DNA of 64,000 nucleotides from Hormiphora californensis (Eukaryota > Ctenophora > Tentaculata > Cydippida > Pleurobrachiidae), in assembly GCA_020137815.1 (NCBI GenBank), contig CM035358.1, positions 7,422,733 through 7,486,732 on the forward strand, written 5' to 3'. The notes below the pieces were generated by a model, which made no database searches, was not told the DNA's origin, and saw only the letters and a program-made list of their open reading frames with translations. A program made the position numbers and the translations under genes. Below, piece after piece: positions 33,589-44,854 of this stretch; the first letter of the stretch is position 1; each line of letters opens with the position of its first letter.

Positions 33589-34959
33589 GGGTACGCTAAC
33601 CAAAAATTTTTTTCGAGTGCAGGGAAATCTCTCACCGTAGGGTTTGTAATAGGCCATGCCAAAGAGACCTCAAAATGCAATTTGAGCTCTCAAGTCGAAT
33701 TCATATTTTTGCTACAGCTGTTTAAAAATGTCCTGTAAATACGTTTTTGGCATCTCAAAAAATTTTTTTAAAAGATGGGAGCATGAAAATTTGGGGATTT
33801 GAAGAGGACATGAAGGTGAGTAACCACAAAAAAAATTTTTGCAATCCGAGCTGATTTCCGGTCCTGAGATGGATTTCTTTTTTTCCACTTTAACGCCCTA
33901 TTTGACAAAGTTCCGAAAACATGTGAAAGCTGTAATTGTGTGAAAGTTGCGTCTAACGATTTCTAAGTGGCCATAAATTTTGGGCGTGTCCTTATTTGAG
34001 ATAAGCTGTACAGAGTTTTTTTTGTGAAAGCCGTCATTTCAGAAATAGATAAATTCCCTGTATCTCAAAATGGCTGATCGTAGAGACCTGAGACTATGCT
34101 TAAACGATTCAGAAGATCCGATTTTGGGGGGGGGGGGTCTTCTGAGAGACATTTTGCTCCTACTTCAACCACCGTTTTTGCTGTAATTGCGAAAAACAAA
34201 TTCTATGAAAAGGGCAAAAGCTAAACTCCAATATCCTGTAATTAGGGAATTTTTGGCTAAGAAAGACCGAAACTATGGAAAAATGTGTAACAAGCTAATT
34301 CCTTCACTATTTGGTCCATATGGTCCCTATAATCACCAAAAACAAAATTTAAAAAATCAGGATGGCGAAGATGGGTTTTTGTTTTTCGCAATTACAGCAA
34401 AAACGGTTGAAGTAGGAGCAAAATGTCTTCAGAAGACCCCCCAAATCGGACCTTCTGAATCGTTTTAAGCGTAGTCTCAGGTCCTACGATCAGCCGTTTT
34501 TAGATACAGGGAATTTATTTATTTCTGAAATGACGGCTTTCACAAAAAAACTCTGTACAGCTTATCTCAAAATTTATGGCCACTTAGATAATCGTTAGAC
34601 GCAACTTTTCACCAATTTACAGCTTTCACATGTTTTCGGAACTTTGCCAAATAGGGCGTTAAAGTGGAAAAAAAGAAATCCATCTCAGGCCGAAATCAGC
34701 TCGGATTGCAAAAATTTTTTTTGTGGTTACTCACCTTCATGTCCTCTTCAAAATCCCCAAATTTTCATGCTCCCATCTTTTAAAAAAATTTTTTGAGATG
34801 CCAAAAACTATTTACAGGACATTTTTTAAACAGCTGTAGCAAAAATATGAATTCGACTTGAGAGCTCAAATTGCATATTTGAGGTCTCTTTGGCATGGCC
34901 TACAACCCTACGGTGAGAGATTTCCCTGCACTCGAAAAAAAATTTTGGTTAGCGTACCC
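33589..34959. mobile_element. TTAA-flanked foldback element, 1,371 bp
   Basis: TTAA at 33585-33588 and 34960-34963. The ends GGGTACGCTAACC and GGTTAGCGTACCC start inverted arms of about 600 bp around a loop of about 175 bases (34202-34377). The loop holds AATTCCTTCACTATTTGG, resembling a phrase in the outer element's arms. A 93-residue frame at 34187-34468 spans the loop but has no family resemblance. Second copy from 62734 to beyond the window. Confidence 0.8.
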
Positions 34960-35108
34960 TTAAAAGGGCGTGGCCGGAAATGACCTCCCCCCAACGGGTA
35001 GAGCTTAGACTTTTTTTTGGTGGCTTAGGGGATCCCTGGCTAACATTTAGTGAAGGAATTAGCTTGCCCCCCAAAAATATGAGGTCATGGCAAGAATTCA
35101 ATAGATTA

Positions 35109-36183
35109 ATAGATGACTGGATAGGATCTCATTAATTTTGAGACATGTTTAGAATTGGGTTGAGCAATATGATAGCTACAGATTTAAATTTTTAATCTGC
35201 TTTCGCTGATTGAATATCATTTTACTAAACTATTTCTACTTTCCTACCTAAGTTTTCATAACATGAAACATGTTATGGTGTAGTACCTATAGCTTTACAA
35301 ACAATGCCAATTTGATCTGATTAGACTATAAAGAGTATCACCCTGCCTGGCTAGACTGTGTTTCGGGCGCCCCGAAATGTAAGGAGGGTTAGAAATAGAA
35401 CAAACAGTACCAACCAACTACCACCATTGATTAGACTGTAAAGAGTACTGCACCAACTGCCACCCTTGATTAACTATATAAACTTGCTGAGCTTGATGTA
35501 AATAACAAATCCCGCTCACTGCATGTCCCCTACACTGTGTACCATGTGTAGTAAGTGCTGCTTGTAGTCGTATTACCGTAATGGAAATACAGTAATGAGA
35601 CGCGCACGTTGCAATACGCGCGGCAAAAAGTGCATGTGTTCGCACGTACTAGCGCCCTGATTGGCTGCGGTTGCGCGTCGTCTTACTTTATCTCCGTTTC
35701 CATACCGTTTTCCCACTACAAGCGACACATGTACATGTGGTTGCTGCTAAGAATTCTATTGGAACTCCGCCACACGGCCTCCACCAGGAACCGACCGAAA
35801 CAAGTAAACAACCAATCAGAACTCGTATTTAGTTCACGTGACTGGTATCAGCCAATCAGGGACCAGTATTTCCTGATTCGGTCGGTTCCTGACCTCCACC
35901 ATGTGAAATGTGTGTTTAAGGGCCTTAAACATGCTGCTTGTAGTCGCATTACCGTAATGGAAATACTGAGTAAGGGCCTTCCTCAACAACTACATAACAT
36001 ATTTCTCATTATCTAGCTCGTGCTTCAAAATTCCAGACAAGTTTCAAAGAATGCATTTCTTCTCGTTACCTTTTAACTCGACTATATAAATCATGCACCT
36101 CCCGCAGGGTTCCGATTATTCTTTTAAGTTTAAACTGAGAAGCAACTTAATTCACCTAATTTAGCACGTGAGTAACCTGTTAA
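35109..36183. other. Intergenic region with MITEs
   Basis: No gene seen. Contains the MITE at 35555-35726, a truncated relative at about 35934-35975 and another small inverted repeat with GGAACCGACCGAA / TTCGGTCGGTTCC ends at about 35788-35890. Confidence 0.6.
35555..35726. mobile_element. MITE, inverted copy of 8462-8636
   Basis: Starts GTGCTGCTTGTAGTCG and ends ACTACAAGCGAC, the reverse complement arrangement of the 8.4-kb copy, with the same inner TTACCGTAATGGAAA phrase. A truncated third copy follows at about 35934. Confidence 0.75.
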
Positions 36184-36339
36184 AGTGAGAGTGGACCGAA
36201 TCAGAATTGGATAAGTTTGGTGTAGGTGGTAGAGATTAGCTTTCTGAGCATTTTGCGTTTTTGCCGCTCAAAATCGACCACCCATCACTGAGATATCTTT
36301 GGGTAATATACCAATTCTTGGTGTTCGAAGGAAATAGCG

Positions 36340-39300
36340 CTAATTAGCGGTTTTTAATAGCGCTAATTAGCGCTAATTAGCGCTATTAGCGATAGCGCTA
36401 TTTTATCGATAGCGCTAATAGCGCTAATAATAGCGCTATTCACAAAAGTAGCGCTAATTTTGCCGCTAATTAGCGCTAATTAGCGATCAAAATAGCGGTA
36501 ATTAGCGGTAGCGCTATTTTAGCGCTTTTTGTAACCGCTAATCGGGCAATTTTAGTAAAAAAATAACGCTATTAACTTACAAAATAGCGCTAATCAGCGC
36601 TAATTAGCGCTAATTAGCGCTATTAACATTCTCAATTCATTTTGTTCGAACCGCTAATTAGCGCTATTTCAATTTCATCAAAATATAGAAAACGCTATGA
36701 TTGGATAATGTATGTCACGTGACAAAAATCCTGTCATGTGACGAAAAATAGCGCTAATTAGCGCTATTTTTGTAATCGCTAATTAGCGCTAATTAGCGCT
36801 ATTATCAACTTAAACGTTTATTATTTTGTTAATAGCGCTAATATGCGCTAATTACGCTATTTAATATTTTGCAAATAGCGCTAGTTAGCGCTTTATAGCG
36901 CTAATAAGCGCTAATTAGCGCTATTTGCATATTATAAATGCGCTAATTAGCGCTAATTAGCGCATTATTCAAGTTAAACGTTTATTATTTTATTAATAGC
37001 GCTAATAAGCGCTAATTAGCGCTATTAATATTTTGCAAATAAGCGCTAGTTAGGCGCTTATTAGGCTATAAGCGCTAATTAGCGCTATTAATAATATAAA
37101 TAGCGCTAATTAGCGCTAATTAGCGATATTATCAACTTAAACGTTTATTTTTTTATTATAGCGCTAATTAGCGCTAATTAGCGCTTTTATCAGCTTAACG
37201 TTATTTATTTCATTAATAGCGCTAATAAGCGCTAATTAGCGCTATTAATAAAATAATAAACGTTTAAGTTGAAAATAGCGCTAATTAGCGCTAGTTAGCG
37301 CTATTAATATTTTGCAAATAGCGCTAATAGCGCTTATTAGCGCTAATTAGCGCTATTTCCAAAATATTAATAGCGCTTATTAGCGCTATTAATAAAATAT
37401 TAAACGTTTAAGTTGATATAGCGCTAATTAGCGTAATTAGCGCTATTAAAGATATGGAAAATAGCGCTATCTAGCGCTTATTAGCGCTAATTAGCGCAAC
37501 TAGCGCTATTTGCAAAATATTAATAGCGCTAATTAGCGCTTATTAGCGCTATTAATAAAATAGTAAACGTTAAAGTTGATAATAGCGCTAATTAGCGTAA
37601 TTAGCGCTATTAATAATATGGAAAAGCGCTAATTACGCTTATTAGCGCTAATTAGCGCTAACTAGCGCTATTGCAAAATATTAATAGCGCTAATTAGCGC
37701 TTTTAGCGCTATAATAAAAGTAACGTTTAAGTTGTAATAGCGCTAATAAGCGCTAATTAGCGCTATTAATTTTGCAAATAGCGCTTATAGCGCTAATTAC
37801 GCTAATTAGCGCTATTTGGAAAATATAAAGCTTAATTAGCGCTAATTGCGCTTTTATCCGCTTAACGTTTATTATTTTCATAATGCGCTAATAATAGCGC
37901 TAATTAACACTATAATAAAATAATAAACGTTTAAGTTGATAATACGCTAATTAGCGCTAGTTAGCGCTATTAATATTTTGCAAATAGCGCTAATTAGCGC
38001 TATTTCCAAAATATTAATAGCGCTAATAGCGCTTATTAGCGCTATAATAAATAATAAACGTTTAAGTTGATAATACGCTAATTAGCGCTAATTAGCGCTA
38101 TTAATGATATGAAATGCGCTATCTAGCGCTTATTAGCGCTAATTAGCGCTAACTAGCGCTATTTGCAAAATATTAATAGCGCTTATTAGCGCTTATTAGC
38201 GCTATTAATAAATAGTTACGTTTAAGTTGAAATAGCGCTAATAAGCGCTAATTGCGCTATTATAATATGGAAATAGCGCTAATTAGCGCTATTAGCGCTA
38301 CTAGCGCAATTTGCAAAATATTATAGCGCTAATTAGCGTTATTAGCGCTATTAATAAAATAGTTAACGTTTAGTTGATAATAGCGTAATAAGCGCTAATT
38401 AGCGCTATTATAATATGGAAATAGCGCTAATTAGCGCTATTAGCGCTTTATAAGCGCTATAGCGCTATTTCCAAATATTAATAGCGCTAATTAGCGCTTA
38501 TTAGCGCTATTAATAAATAATAAACGTTGTTATTGATATAGCGCTAATTAGCCTAATTAGCGCTATTTATAATAGCAAATAGCGCTAATTAGCGCTTATC
38601 GCTAATAACGCTACTATCGCTATTGCAAATATTAATAGCGCTAATTAGCGTTATTAGCGCTATTATAAAACTTAAACGTTTATTATTTTGTTAATAGCGT
38701 CTAATAAGCGCTAATTAGCGCTATTAATAATATGGAAATAGCGCTAATTAGCGCTTATTAGCGCTAATTAGCGCTAACTAGCGCTATTGCAAATTTAATA
38801 GCGCTAATTAGCGCTTATAGCGTATTAATAAAATAGTTAACGTTTAAGTTGATAATACGCGCTATAAGCGTTAATTAGCGCTATTAATAATATAAAATAG
38901 CGCTAATTAGCGCTTATTAGCGCTAATTAGTGCTAACTAGCGCTATTTGGAAAATATTAATAGCGCTAATTAGGCGCTTATTAGCGCTATTAATAAAATA
39001 GTTAACGTTTAAGTTGATAATAGCGCTAATAAGCGTTATTAGCGCTATTAATAATATGAAAATAGCGCTAATTAGCGGCTTATTAGCGCTAATTAGCGCT
39101 TAACTAGCGCTATTTGTAAAAATATTAATAGCGCTAATTAGCGCTTATAGCGCTATTAATAAAATAGTTAACGTTTAGTTGATAATAGCGCTAATAAGCG
39201 CTAATTAGCGCTATTAATAATATGGAAATAGCGCTTATTAGCGCTAATTAGCGCTATTTGCAAAATATTAATAGCGCTAATTAGCGCTTATTAGCGCTAT

Positions 39301-40380
39301 TAATAAATAGTTAACGTTTAAGTTGATAATAGCGCTAATTAGCGCTAATTAGCGCTATTTATAATATCAAATAGCGCTAATTAGCGCTACTTTTAAATTG
39401 TCTATAGCGCTGATCAGCGCTATTAACAAAATATACATTCATTATTTTGTTAAATGCGCTAAATAGCGCTAATTAGGCTATTAATATTTTGCAAATAGCG
39501 CTAGTTAGCGCTTATTAGCGCTAATAAGCGCATTAGCGCTATTTGCAAAATATTAATAGCGCTAATTAGGCCTTATTGCGCTATTATCAACTTAAACGTT
39601 TACTATTATGTTAATAGCGCTAATAAGCGCTAATTAGCGCATTAATAATTTGCAAATAGCGCTAGTTAGCGCTTATTAGCGACTAATAAGCGCTATTTGC
39701 AAAATATTAATAGCGCTAATTAGCGCTATTAGCGCTATTAACAAAGTAATATACATATATGTGTGTTAATAGCAGCTAATGCGCTATTTACAAATTGTTG
39801 ATAGCGCTACTTAGCGCTAATTAGCGCTAATTAGCGCTAGTTAGCGCTTATTACGGTATTTTTCAATTGTTAATAGCGCTTAATTAGCGCTAATTAGCGC
39901 TATTTTGTAAATAAAAATAGCTAATCTTTAAGAAATGGCGCTAATTAGCGGTTACAGATTTTGACCAATCATAAGGATTTATTAATCACGTGATCAACGC
40001 CAACCAATCATGGCTTAGATACGTCAAATAGCGATGTCCTCTAAATAGCGCTATTTCAAAATTTTTAGGACCGCTATTTGAATAGCGGTGGTTATCAAAT
40101 TTGAAATTAACACAAAATTTAGAACCGCTATTTTTCTATACAAAATAGCGCTATTTTTAAGTGCAAAAAGCGCTTAAAATAGCGCTACCGCTAATTACCG
40201 CTATTTGTGACGCTAATTAGCGCTAATTAGCGGTCACAAATAGCGCTATTTTATAAATTAGCGCTATTATTAGCGCTTCTAACACTTTTATAAATATCGA
40301 AATCTTAGATAGCGCTAATTAGCGCTAATTAGCGCTAATTAGCGCTCTTAAAATCGCTAATTAGCGCTATTTCCTTCGAA
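36340..40380. repeat. 4-kb satellite of AGCGCTAATT words with higher-order units
   Basis: Dominated by TAGCGCTAATTAGCGCTA, which is its own reverse complement. About every 170-190 bases an AT-rich spacer appears containing AACGTTTAAGTTGAT, or its reverse complement in the left part, so higher-order units are present in both orientations. Spacers such as TTTGCAAAATATTAATAG and TAATATGGAAATAG alternate. Single-base losses inside the hexamer are frequent. No open reading frame of note in 4 kb. Confidence 0.95.
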
Positions 40381-40407
40381 CACCAAGAATTGGTTATATT
40401 ACCTATC

Positions 40408-40633
40408 TTGTTATGTTGGGAGAATTCCTGCTGGATCAATATTTATCAAACAGATGAACAATCCTTGTGTTTACTAACAGACTCTTTAAATTTTGAATAT
40501 GCTGGCTTGCATTGCCCTGCTTCTGTGCTGGGACATTTCAACCTCACTGCTTGTTCGAATGTGTAGTAAACACCACGATTGTTTTCTTTCTGTTTTATAC
40601 ATACTGATTAAACAGGATTTCCCAACATAACAA
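40408..40633. mobile_element. MITE nested in the right arm of the satellite element
   Basis: Ends TTGTTATGTTGGG and CCCAACATAACAA are perfect 13-bp inverted repeats. The left arm of the host element shows the uninterrupted sequence, giving an approximate empty site. Length about 226 bp. Confidence 0.75.
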
Positions 40634-40752
40634 AAATATCTCAGTGATGGGTGGGTCGATTTTGGGACGGCAAAAACGCAAAATGCTCAGAAAGCTAATC
40701 TCTACTACCTCCAACAACTTGTCTGATTGGATTCGGTCCACTCTCACTTTAA

Positions 40753-43138
40753 CACCGCCCCGCCCATGGCTAAGCATAAAATAAATAATCGTAATATACA
40801 TCTTGTTGCATGCAAGTATAAAATAAAGATACATCTGCGTTCCATCCATGCAAGCTCCGATTATTATACAGCACAGCAGATAGTCTTTGTCCTTTGAGAT
40901 ACAGCTACAGAGAGTTGGAGAGTTTCTTCATTTTGGTTTGCTTTGTTCCCCTTTAGCAGCTGCTTTTTTAACCGCGATTGCAGCGGTGAACTGTTCCCCT
41001 ATTACCGAGGAGCGAAGTGATGACACACCTGAAAGAGGGACATGGTATAAATTATACTTAATGGGTGCAGTTCGGTAAGATTTTTCGTTTTAAGAACCTT
41101 CATAATTCCACTTCGAGAGGCTGGTCACGAAAGTAATACTTTAGTCTAACTAACCACACATAACTCCTACGAACAACTACATACTAGAAATAACTCCCAC
41201 GAACTACATAACTCGAATAAATCCCACGAATAAACTCCCAACTTGTTTGAACTTGAAGGTTCTAAGGATTTCTAACTGGCTATAATTCCAAAATATATAC
41301 TTGAAGATTTATCAGGTCAAAGCTCAAAAGCTAAATTGTTGTTTAACTGAATCGTCAGGCCAAAGCTCTGGCCACAGTTCTCGTGCACTTCGCCGCGTGC
41401 AGAACAAACTATTTGAAAGAATGGGTCAGGCCAATGCTCTGACAGAACTGAATAACGCGAATTATATCAGGCGGATGTTGGCCGTCACCCCCCCCCCCCC
41501 CCCGTCACCCTATATAGTTAGATCTGGTGATCTGGTTGGTCACGTGTCACTGTATATCACGTGGCGCACTTGTCATCCATCACTGAATTAACCAGTCAAC
41601 TAGACGCGACACAATAATGAATATATAGTTCATGCCGGACAATGAAGCCGCCTTTAAAAAGCGAAAGTAAGCGAATATAATATGTTCAAATCTAGCTCTT
41701 TGTTCTCAATTTAATAGGAGCGAACTATCTTATAACTAGTAAAACTACATTGTAAGATAACCATATATGTGTCGGTCCCCCAATCTTGCAATTCGCTCTC
41801 AAACATACAATAATTGAGCCAATCACTATACTTATTAGACTGCATCAAAAACCCGAGACATTGTCATCTAGCTACATGTCGATCACCCCTCGCTGTCACT
41901 GACCTGACAGCCCCTTCGCAATTGCTCAAGTTTACCCTCGGTACATCTCCTTGGTCATATCTGTGTTGTTATTGACATTTTTTGGATCAAACAACACAGT
42001 GTATCTCCAATTTAGCTGTTACCAAATTACCTCCTATCCCTGAGGAGTTATACATATGCTATGAATATCTATGCCATACGTTAGTCTTATAATTACTCTA
42101 TTCTTTCGCAAGCCCCCTAATCGATTTTACATCATTTAAGTAAGCACAATGGGTATTGGTTAAATCGATTGACCCCCATTTCATGATCCATCGCCTTCTA
42201 TTATATAATGGATCTTCACTGAAGATTCTTCAGCTCTTTAATACCGTGAACTATATCGGATTATTGTCTTATTATATAGCTCTGCACCCATATTGTATAG
42301 GTCCAAGCCCACTTAATTATGCATCCTCCTTGTTGAGTATTTACCCCACTGACTTATTCATTATATTTATTGTGTTTAATTTTTGAGTATAGTTACTTAA
42401 ATCTTTCTCTTTTTTGGGTTTTAGTCGACAGGGTGGTTATCTATCCGTAAACGCGAGATATTTACCCCTAAATTTATCTAATCCCTAAATCATAGATCTA
42501 AATAGTATACTCACCGCTGCTCTGTTCCCCGGGACGGTCAGTGTATGTCTCTTAACGGGGGGTTTGTGGAGACAATAGTAGACTTGCCAGCGTCAATCTC
42601 AAAACGTAATGCCTTCGATCCCTATTGGAATACTCCTATTAAATGTCGAAATTGTAAACATTAGTAGACTTGCCAGCGTCATCTGAAAACGTAGTGCTTC
42701 GATCCCTATTGGAATATTTGATAAATGTCGTGAATTGCATGTTGTTTTGTATAACCGACAACGTTTAGTTTTGGAAAGACATATTCAGAAGACAGCTGTA
42801 GAACTTGGTAAGATGAAATTCCCTCTGCGCTACCTCACGGCAATAATAGGGGTGACTTCGTAACCACTGTAGATCGAATATTGGGACGATCTCAGTTGAG
42901 AACATTATATTACGCATAGACGGACTATATTACGCATAGATTGATCGCGTCTCTCTTGATTTTCACGGGCAGAGAAGGAAGGCCGGTACTTTGCCAATTT
43001 GCCAACACCTTCCTCCCTTTAACCTGTACCCTAGTTAATACTACTCTAGGAGAAGTATATGGGAGGGTTGGAAGAGATTACCTAGTTTAGAAATACGGTT
43101 TAATACACCTCGTATGGGGGAATGGTTTTAATATTAGG
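40753..43138. other. Region with weak exon candidates, no gene called
   Basis: A frame ending at a GTAAGA donor at 41075 reads hydrophobic AAAFLTAIAAVNC then polar residues. A second frame at about 41359-41470 (SSRALRRVQNKLFERMG) looks protein-like, but the phases of the two do not join as assembled. TCAGGYCAAWGCTC occurs three times at 41311, 41354 and 41426, again an acceptor-like word in tandem. A short direct repeat (AGACTTGCCAGCGTCA...) lies at 42580-42720. The rest is AT-rich. Confidence 0.4.
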
Positions 43139-43249
43139 TCATAACCTCCCCCCCCCCCCGTCGCGCTCCTCTTCACAAGTTAATGTTGCGGCCAACCCCG
43201 GTATACTTTGTTCTAGAACCCTCTTGTGGGAGAGAGAGGGTTTGAAACT

Positions 43250-43505
43250 CACCTTGTTCGTATAACGGCTGTTGCTCTCCAGGAAGTGTATGAAGGAGCA
43301 CAGTGGTAAGTGCTCCCCCCACCCCCCTCCACCTCCACCCCTCCAACCTCCACCCCTCCCCTCCACCCCTCCTCCCTCCACCCTCCACACCACCCACCCC
43401 TCTCCCTTGTTCGTATAACGGCTGTTGCTCTCCAGGGTAGGTATAAGGAGAAAACAGTGTAAGTGCTGGTAGTACTTGTACAGCCCGCGCTGTTCTCCAC
43501 ACTTG
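43250..43505 (-). repeat. Duplicated exon end separated by a G-rich minisatellite
   Basis: On the minus strand, GGAGAGCAACAGCCGTTATA followed by CGAACAAG occurs twice (right copy ending about 43406, left copy ending 43253), separated by about 90 bases of GGAGGTGGAGGG-type repeats. The left copy is followed by a perfect GTGAGT donor; the right copy by GGGAGA. The frame giving LESNSRYTNK is open through both. Plus-strand splicing (CTCCAG ... GTAAGTGC) is also conceivable, so the strand is uncertain. Confidence 0.55.
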
Positions 43506-43868
43506 AGATCAACGCTTTTTCTGAAGAACATGCATGTGTTAATGAAATGCAAGAATAGGCTAATTGAACAACATATCGTAAAACGATGTACAGGCCGGAC
43601 CCCCCCCCCCCCCGAGAATTGTGCAACTTTTTACTGCTTCAGCTCCACCCCACTTTTTACTTGATATCGAAGACACCTCACACTCTGTCGCCGGGCGACC
43701 TTCGCGCGCGCTGGCAAGGGGTAGCTTTGTAACCAACTTTTTACTGGCTTCAAGATCTTTATACTTTACAGCCCTACTAGTTTTAACTAGTCACTGTTAA
43801 CTGACTAGCGCTGTTAGGTGACCACCATCATCACAGTAGTAAAGTTAGTTTAATATTAAATGGTACAG

Positions 43869-44052
43869 TTATGGCTGTGGAAACTGCCCAATTCCACTTA
43901 TCCAATATCCATCTGGCTATAAGTCGCTTACCCATCAGATGACACTTCTCGTGAGGGGTAGGATAGAGGTGACTGCCAGAGAGACCTCCGCATTAGATAC
44001 TTACATCAAGGTGCCAAGGGACTGCCTGAATGAGGATATGTTGACACTTTAA
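43869..44052 (+). CDS. Candidate terminal exon, unknown
   Basis: After a GTACAG acceptor, a frame of about 60 codons runs to TAA at 44050-44052. It starts YGCGNCPIPLIQY and continues with VRGRIEVTARETS, which looks coding by residue mix. No family recognised and no upstream exon joined. The opposite strand offers a strong GTAAGTATC donor within it, so the call is tentative. Confidence 0.3.
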
Positions 44053-44430
44053 TTAAAATTGTGCTATCTTTACTTTATTACTTTTACTATCTTGAGACAT
44101 TTGATTCAATATGCTAAGATAAAGTCAAGCAAATGGTTCTTGATTTGCTCGTCAATCTCAATTAAAACTGAAATAGCTGTCACATTCTTGCCTTGTCTAT
44201 CTTTTACTTTATCAAAACGTCAAGTTATCATGGGAGGGGGGGGGCTTATCCTCTACTTGAGTTTGACATTTTAATTCAATATGCTAAAATAAAGTCAAGC
44301 CAATTGTTCTTTCGGCGGCCCTCTCAAAACAGTTATTACAGCTCCCAGCTGTCACATCTTGCCTTGCTCTACCCTGTTCTCAGGGGGGGGGGGGATATAT
44401 CTACACACCCGAGTAAGACTCAATCCACTG

Positions 44431-44782
44431 TTATATCCCATCGCTTTGAGAGTTTCCCGTATCTCCTCTACTCTCCCCTTCCTCATCCTCAAGAGACATC
44501 TCTTGGAGCTGAAGGAAACCCTCAATGTTCCACTCCTTGTCCATCTTGAAGTTATCTGAAATGAGATCTTTGGTGATTTGAAACATTTGTTTGGAACCAA
44601 CTTGTTTCAAGGTGAAAAGAATATATTCAACTCCTGTTCATCTCAGCAGTATAGTAGTAACTCCTTGCGATAATAGATTCTATAACCGTTTATACTGTTG
44701 GCAAAGATTCTTTACTAAGGAACGCTTTTTATTTGTGACTGTGAAAGAAAGGGGAGAGAGAGAAGAGAGAGAGAGAGAGAGG

Positions 44783-44854
<72 letters not shown>

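Larger units (their letters stand above)
24691..34850 (+). repeat. Segmental duplication, left copy
   Basis: Matches 48376-64000 in the same orientation with high identity, apart from indels and three insertions (Helitron-like and palindromic MITE here, a 5.6-kb foldback in the other copy). It starts in the intron just after copy B exon 1. It contains the rest of the channel gene, its 3' flank and the nested foldback elements. The right edge of homology cannot be placed because the other copy runs off the window. Confidence 0.9.
32477..35108. mobile_element. Outer foldback element with ~80-bp inverted ends
   Basis: Left end TAATCTATTGAATTC leads into GACCTCATATTTTTGGGGGGCAAG and an AATTCCTTCACTAAATG phrase; the right end is the reverse complement of all of these. 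Inside are two nested palindromic TTAA-flanked elements (33042-33488 and 33589-34959). No transposase frame. The copy at 55955 onward runs out of the window. Confidence 0.75.
36184..40748. mobile_element. TTAA-flanked foldback enclosing the AGCGCT satellite
   Basis: TTAA at 36180-36183 and 40749-40752 bracket inverted ends AGTGAGAGTGGACCGAAT and ATTCGGTCCACTCTCACT. The arms (about 36184-36340 and 40370-40748) match each other in reverse through GCATTTTGCGTTTTTGCCG and TTCTTGGTGTTCGAAGG. The right arm is split by a nested MITE at 40408-40633. Everything between the arms is the AGCGCT satellite. No coding frame. Confidence 0.8.

Noticed and set aside
33589-34959. microRNA or structured RNA gene from the long inverted repeat
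   Set aside because: Arms of about 600 bp bounded by TTAA fit a foldback transposon better; nothing suggests a processed short hairpin.
36340-40380. CRISPR-like array
   Set aside because: Repeats and spacers are both degenerate and self-complementary, the host is eukaryotic, and there are no cas genes; it is a satellite.
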